Assembly (NCBI GenBank): GCA_026120035.1
Contig: JALRME010000060.1
Span: 1-64,000, forward strand
DNA from: Coleophoma eucalyptorum
Lineage: Eukaryota > Ascomycota > Leotiomycetes > Helotiales > Dermateaceae
Direction: 5' to 3'
DNA: 64,000 bases
Below, piece by piece: positions 62,755 through 64,000 of the stretch. A program made the translations under genes and the position numbers. The first letter of the stretch is position 1. Each line of letters opens with the position of its first letter. Under the pieces are notes generated by a model. The model did not search any database, had not been told where the DNA came from, and saw only the letters and a program-made list of their open reading frames with translations.

Positions 62755-64000
62755 TTGAATTGAGTGACTTTCTTGCTATGTTTTGAAGGCGAGGGGTGTT
62801 AATGTGGGGTTATGATGTAGCCGAGCTTGATACTTCACAGTTGACTGAGTGCTAGCAAGTTGGCGGACTGGGACCAGTAGGCAACTTAAGTATTCATTTA
62901 TACCTTAGGCTGGAGTTTAGCCCAGTAACTTTGAGTCTATCCCCGAACCTAACTCCACCGTTATTACCGAATAGATCTGCTGTGACAAGTCGTGCCTCTC
63001 GATGCTTTTGAGTTTCGGCCGATGCGGTGGAGGTGGAGCGGTGCTGTCTATAACGCCGACGAAATAACCTGCGAATTCACTCACATTTGTTAATCGCCGA
63101 CTCTACCATGTGCATGACATTGAGCTCAATTGGTTTGCGCCCACATTACAAATATTTTGTGCATGGCCAAGAAACGTGTATATAATTCTTAATAGGTGAT
63201 ACGACAGTGAAGCAGAACGAAGGATACTCTTTCACAATCATCCTTTCTGGAGAATTACGGGGAAGGAGAGGAAGCAGGCGACGCTCTAAGCGACCAGGGC
63301 AGAGTTGGTCCTTTCCTCAACAATGCATACGTGGAGCCACGGTCCATTACTACAATGATGATATTGTCGATTTATATTTGACGTTTTGGGACTTGATAAT
63401 TGTATAAAACGATAGTTTTAAAAGCATTAGGTACTAAGAAGCTGTGGAGTTAGATAAGAGTGTTATCGAATAACACGCTACTTCCTTTGTTTGCTTGAAG
63501 GCGCTTTATAGCTCTATAGTTGTTACTGATAGCTTCGAAAAAGGGCCACTTTTGAATAGAAAAAATGCGACAGTATCTTGCCTAACTCTAGATGTGCTGC
63601 CCGTGGAATTTTCTTAGGCAACAGCCATAATGGGATATCAAAGTATTTAACCTCCGAGATATGATATATGAGTACCTAGTATCCACCAGGAGAGCTTAAG
63701 TATCACGGTGTAAGAATCCCGTACGTATTAGCAGAAATACCGGCAACCTTGGGATAGAACTGTGAATGGCATCAAAATCACGCCCCTCCGCATCTCCACA
63801 GCATGCAACCTAAAGAGTGGGGAAGCTCGTGCGCCCCGCAACTTCGGGAGATCTCTCAGCGGGCAAGACTTAGACCGCATGCCAAGAGACTCAAGTCTTC
63901 AAGAAATACATAAAGGACGACCTAGAATCAAAGCCATCTAGAAAGAGGAGGTTTAGGTAATAGAAGAATTTATTACAAAATGCCACTCAAAGCCTACGAC
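62755..64000. other. Intergenic to window end, no gene seen
   Basis: The first 100 bp is the promoter side of the aldo-keto reductase gene. A 66-codon frame at 63207-63407 has no recognised features. G+C content falls again, as at the start of the window. A G+C-richer stretch at about 63780-63900 could be the edge of a repeat or gene beyond the window, which I cannot confirm. Confidence 0.45.

Noticed and set aside
1..64000. Secondary-metabolite gene cluster
   Set aside because: Tyrosinase, DHA2 pump, NmrA-like, OrsD-type, 4CL-like and NorB-like genes occur here, but they are scattered and no PKS, NRPS, terpene cyclase, cluster regulator or P450 is visible.
1..64000. CRISPR array, operon or riboswitch
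   Set aside because: The DNA is eukaryotic. The tandem repeats seen have no regular spacers, and genes have introns and individual promoters.

Overview
The window is nuclear DNA of a filamentous ascomycete (Pezizomycotina; Leotiomycetes is a guess). The evidence is short introns of 47-104 bp with GT-AG borders and CTAAC-type branch sites, and typical fungal families: tyrosinase, DHA2 transporter, NmrA-like reductase, URI/Bud27, Ppc89/Cep57-type spindle-pole protein, Tda3-like oxidoreductase, and the divergent galacturonate pair gaaA/gaaC. Splicing was done by eye. Every model offered as intact joins to a whole number of codons, but none has transcript support.

Layout: two compartments. From 1 to about 36 kb the DNA is mostly A+T-rich and gene-poor, with retroelement debris, dispersed repeats and decayed genes (sugar/quinate transporter, truncated esterase, DUF2235 hydrolase plus a P-loop GTPase, OrsD-type fragment). 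Interspersed genes that look intact are a small secreted protein (2.3 kb), tyrosinase (4.4-5.5 kb, -), a head-to-head pair of 10-cysteine secreted proteins (9.4 and 11.2 kb) around a ~114-bp tandem repeat, a DHA2 transporter (16.7-18.4 kb, -), a two-exon MACPF-like protein (19.4-21.0 kb, -), a 351-aa orphan (27.5 kb), a 122-aa membrane protein (29.0 kb, -), a single-pass cysteine-rich surface protein (31.3 kb) and a six-exon NmrA-like gene (34.3 kb).

From about 36 kb to 62.8 kb the DNA is gene-dense, conserved and more G+C-rich: an intronless 1030-aa double-GH43 enzyme (-), an alpha/beta hydrolase (+), URI/Bud27 (-) divergent from a six-exon Cep57/Ppc89-like gene (+), a coiled-coil protein (-), a 4CL-like adenylate-forming enzyme (-) lacking the usual A10 lysine, gaaC (-) divergent from gaaA (+), glutathione peroxidase (-), a Tda3-like FAD oxidoreductase (+) and an aldo-keto reductase (-).

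How they fit together: the GH43 enzyme (arabinan/xylan side chains) and gaaA/gaaC (D-galacturonate catabolism) suggest a plant-cell-wall-degrading lifestyle. The cysteine-rich secreted proteins, tyrosinase and MACPF-like protein in repeat-rich DNA resemble the accessory compartment of plant-associated fungi. No PKS, NRPS or terpene synthase is present, so no secondary-metabolite cluster is claimed. The observations most worth following are the 10-cysteine pair, the MACPF-like gene, the decayed DUF2235/GTPase locus, the A10-deficient ligase and a run of stop-free, multiple-of-three introns in the spindle-pole gene.
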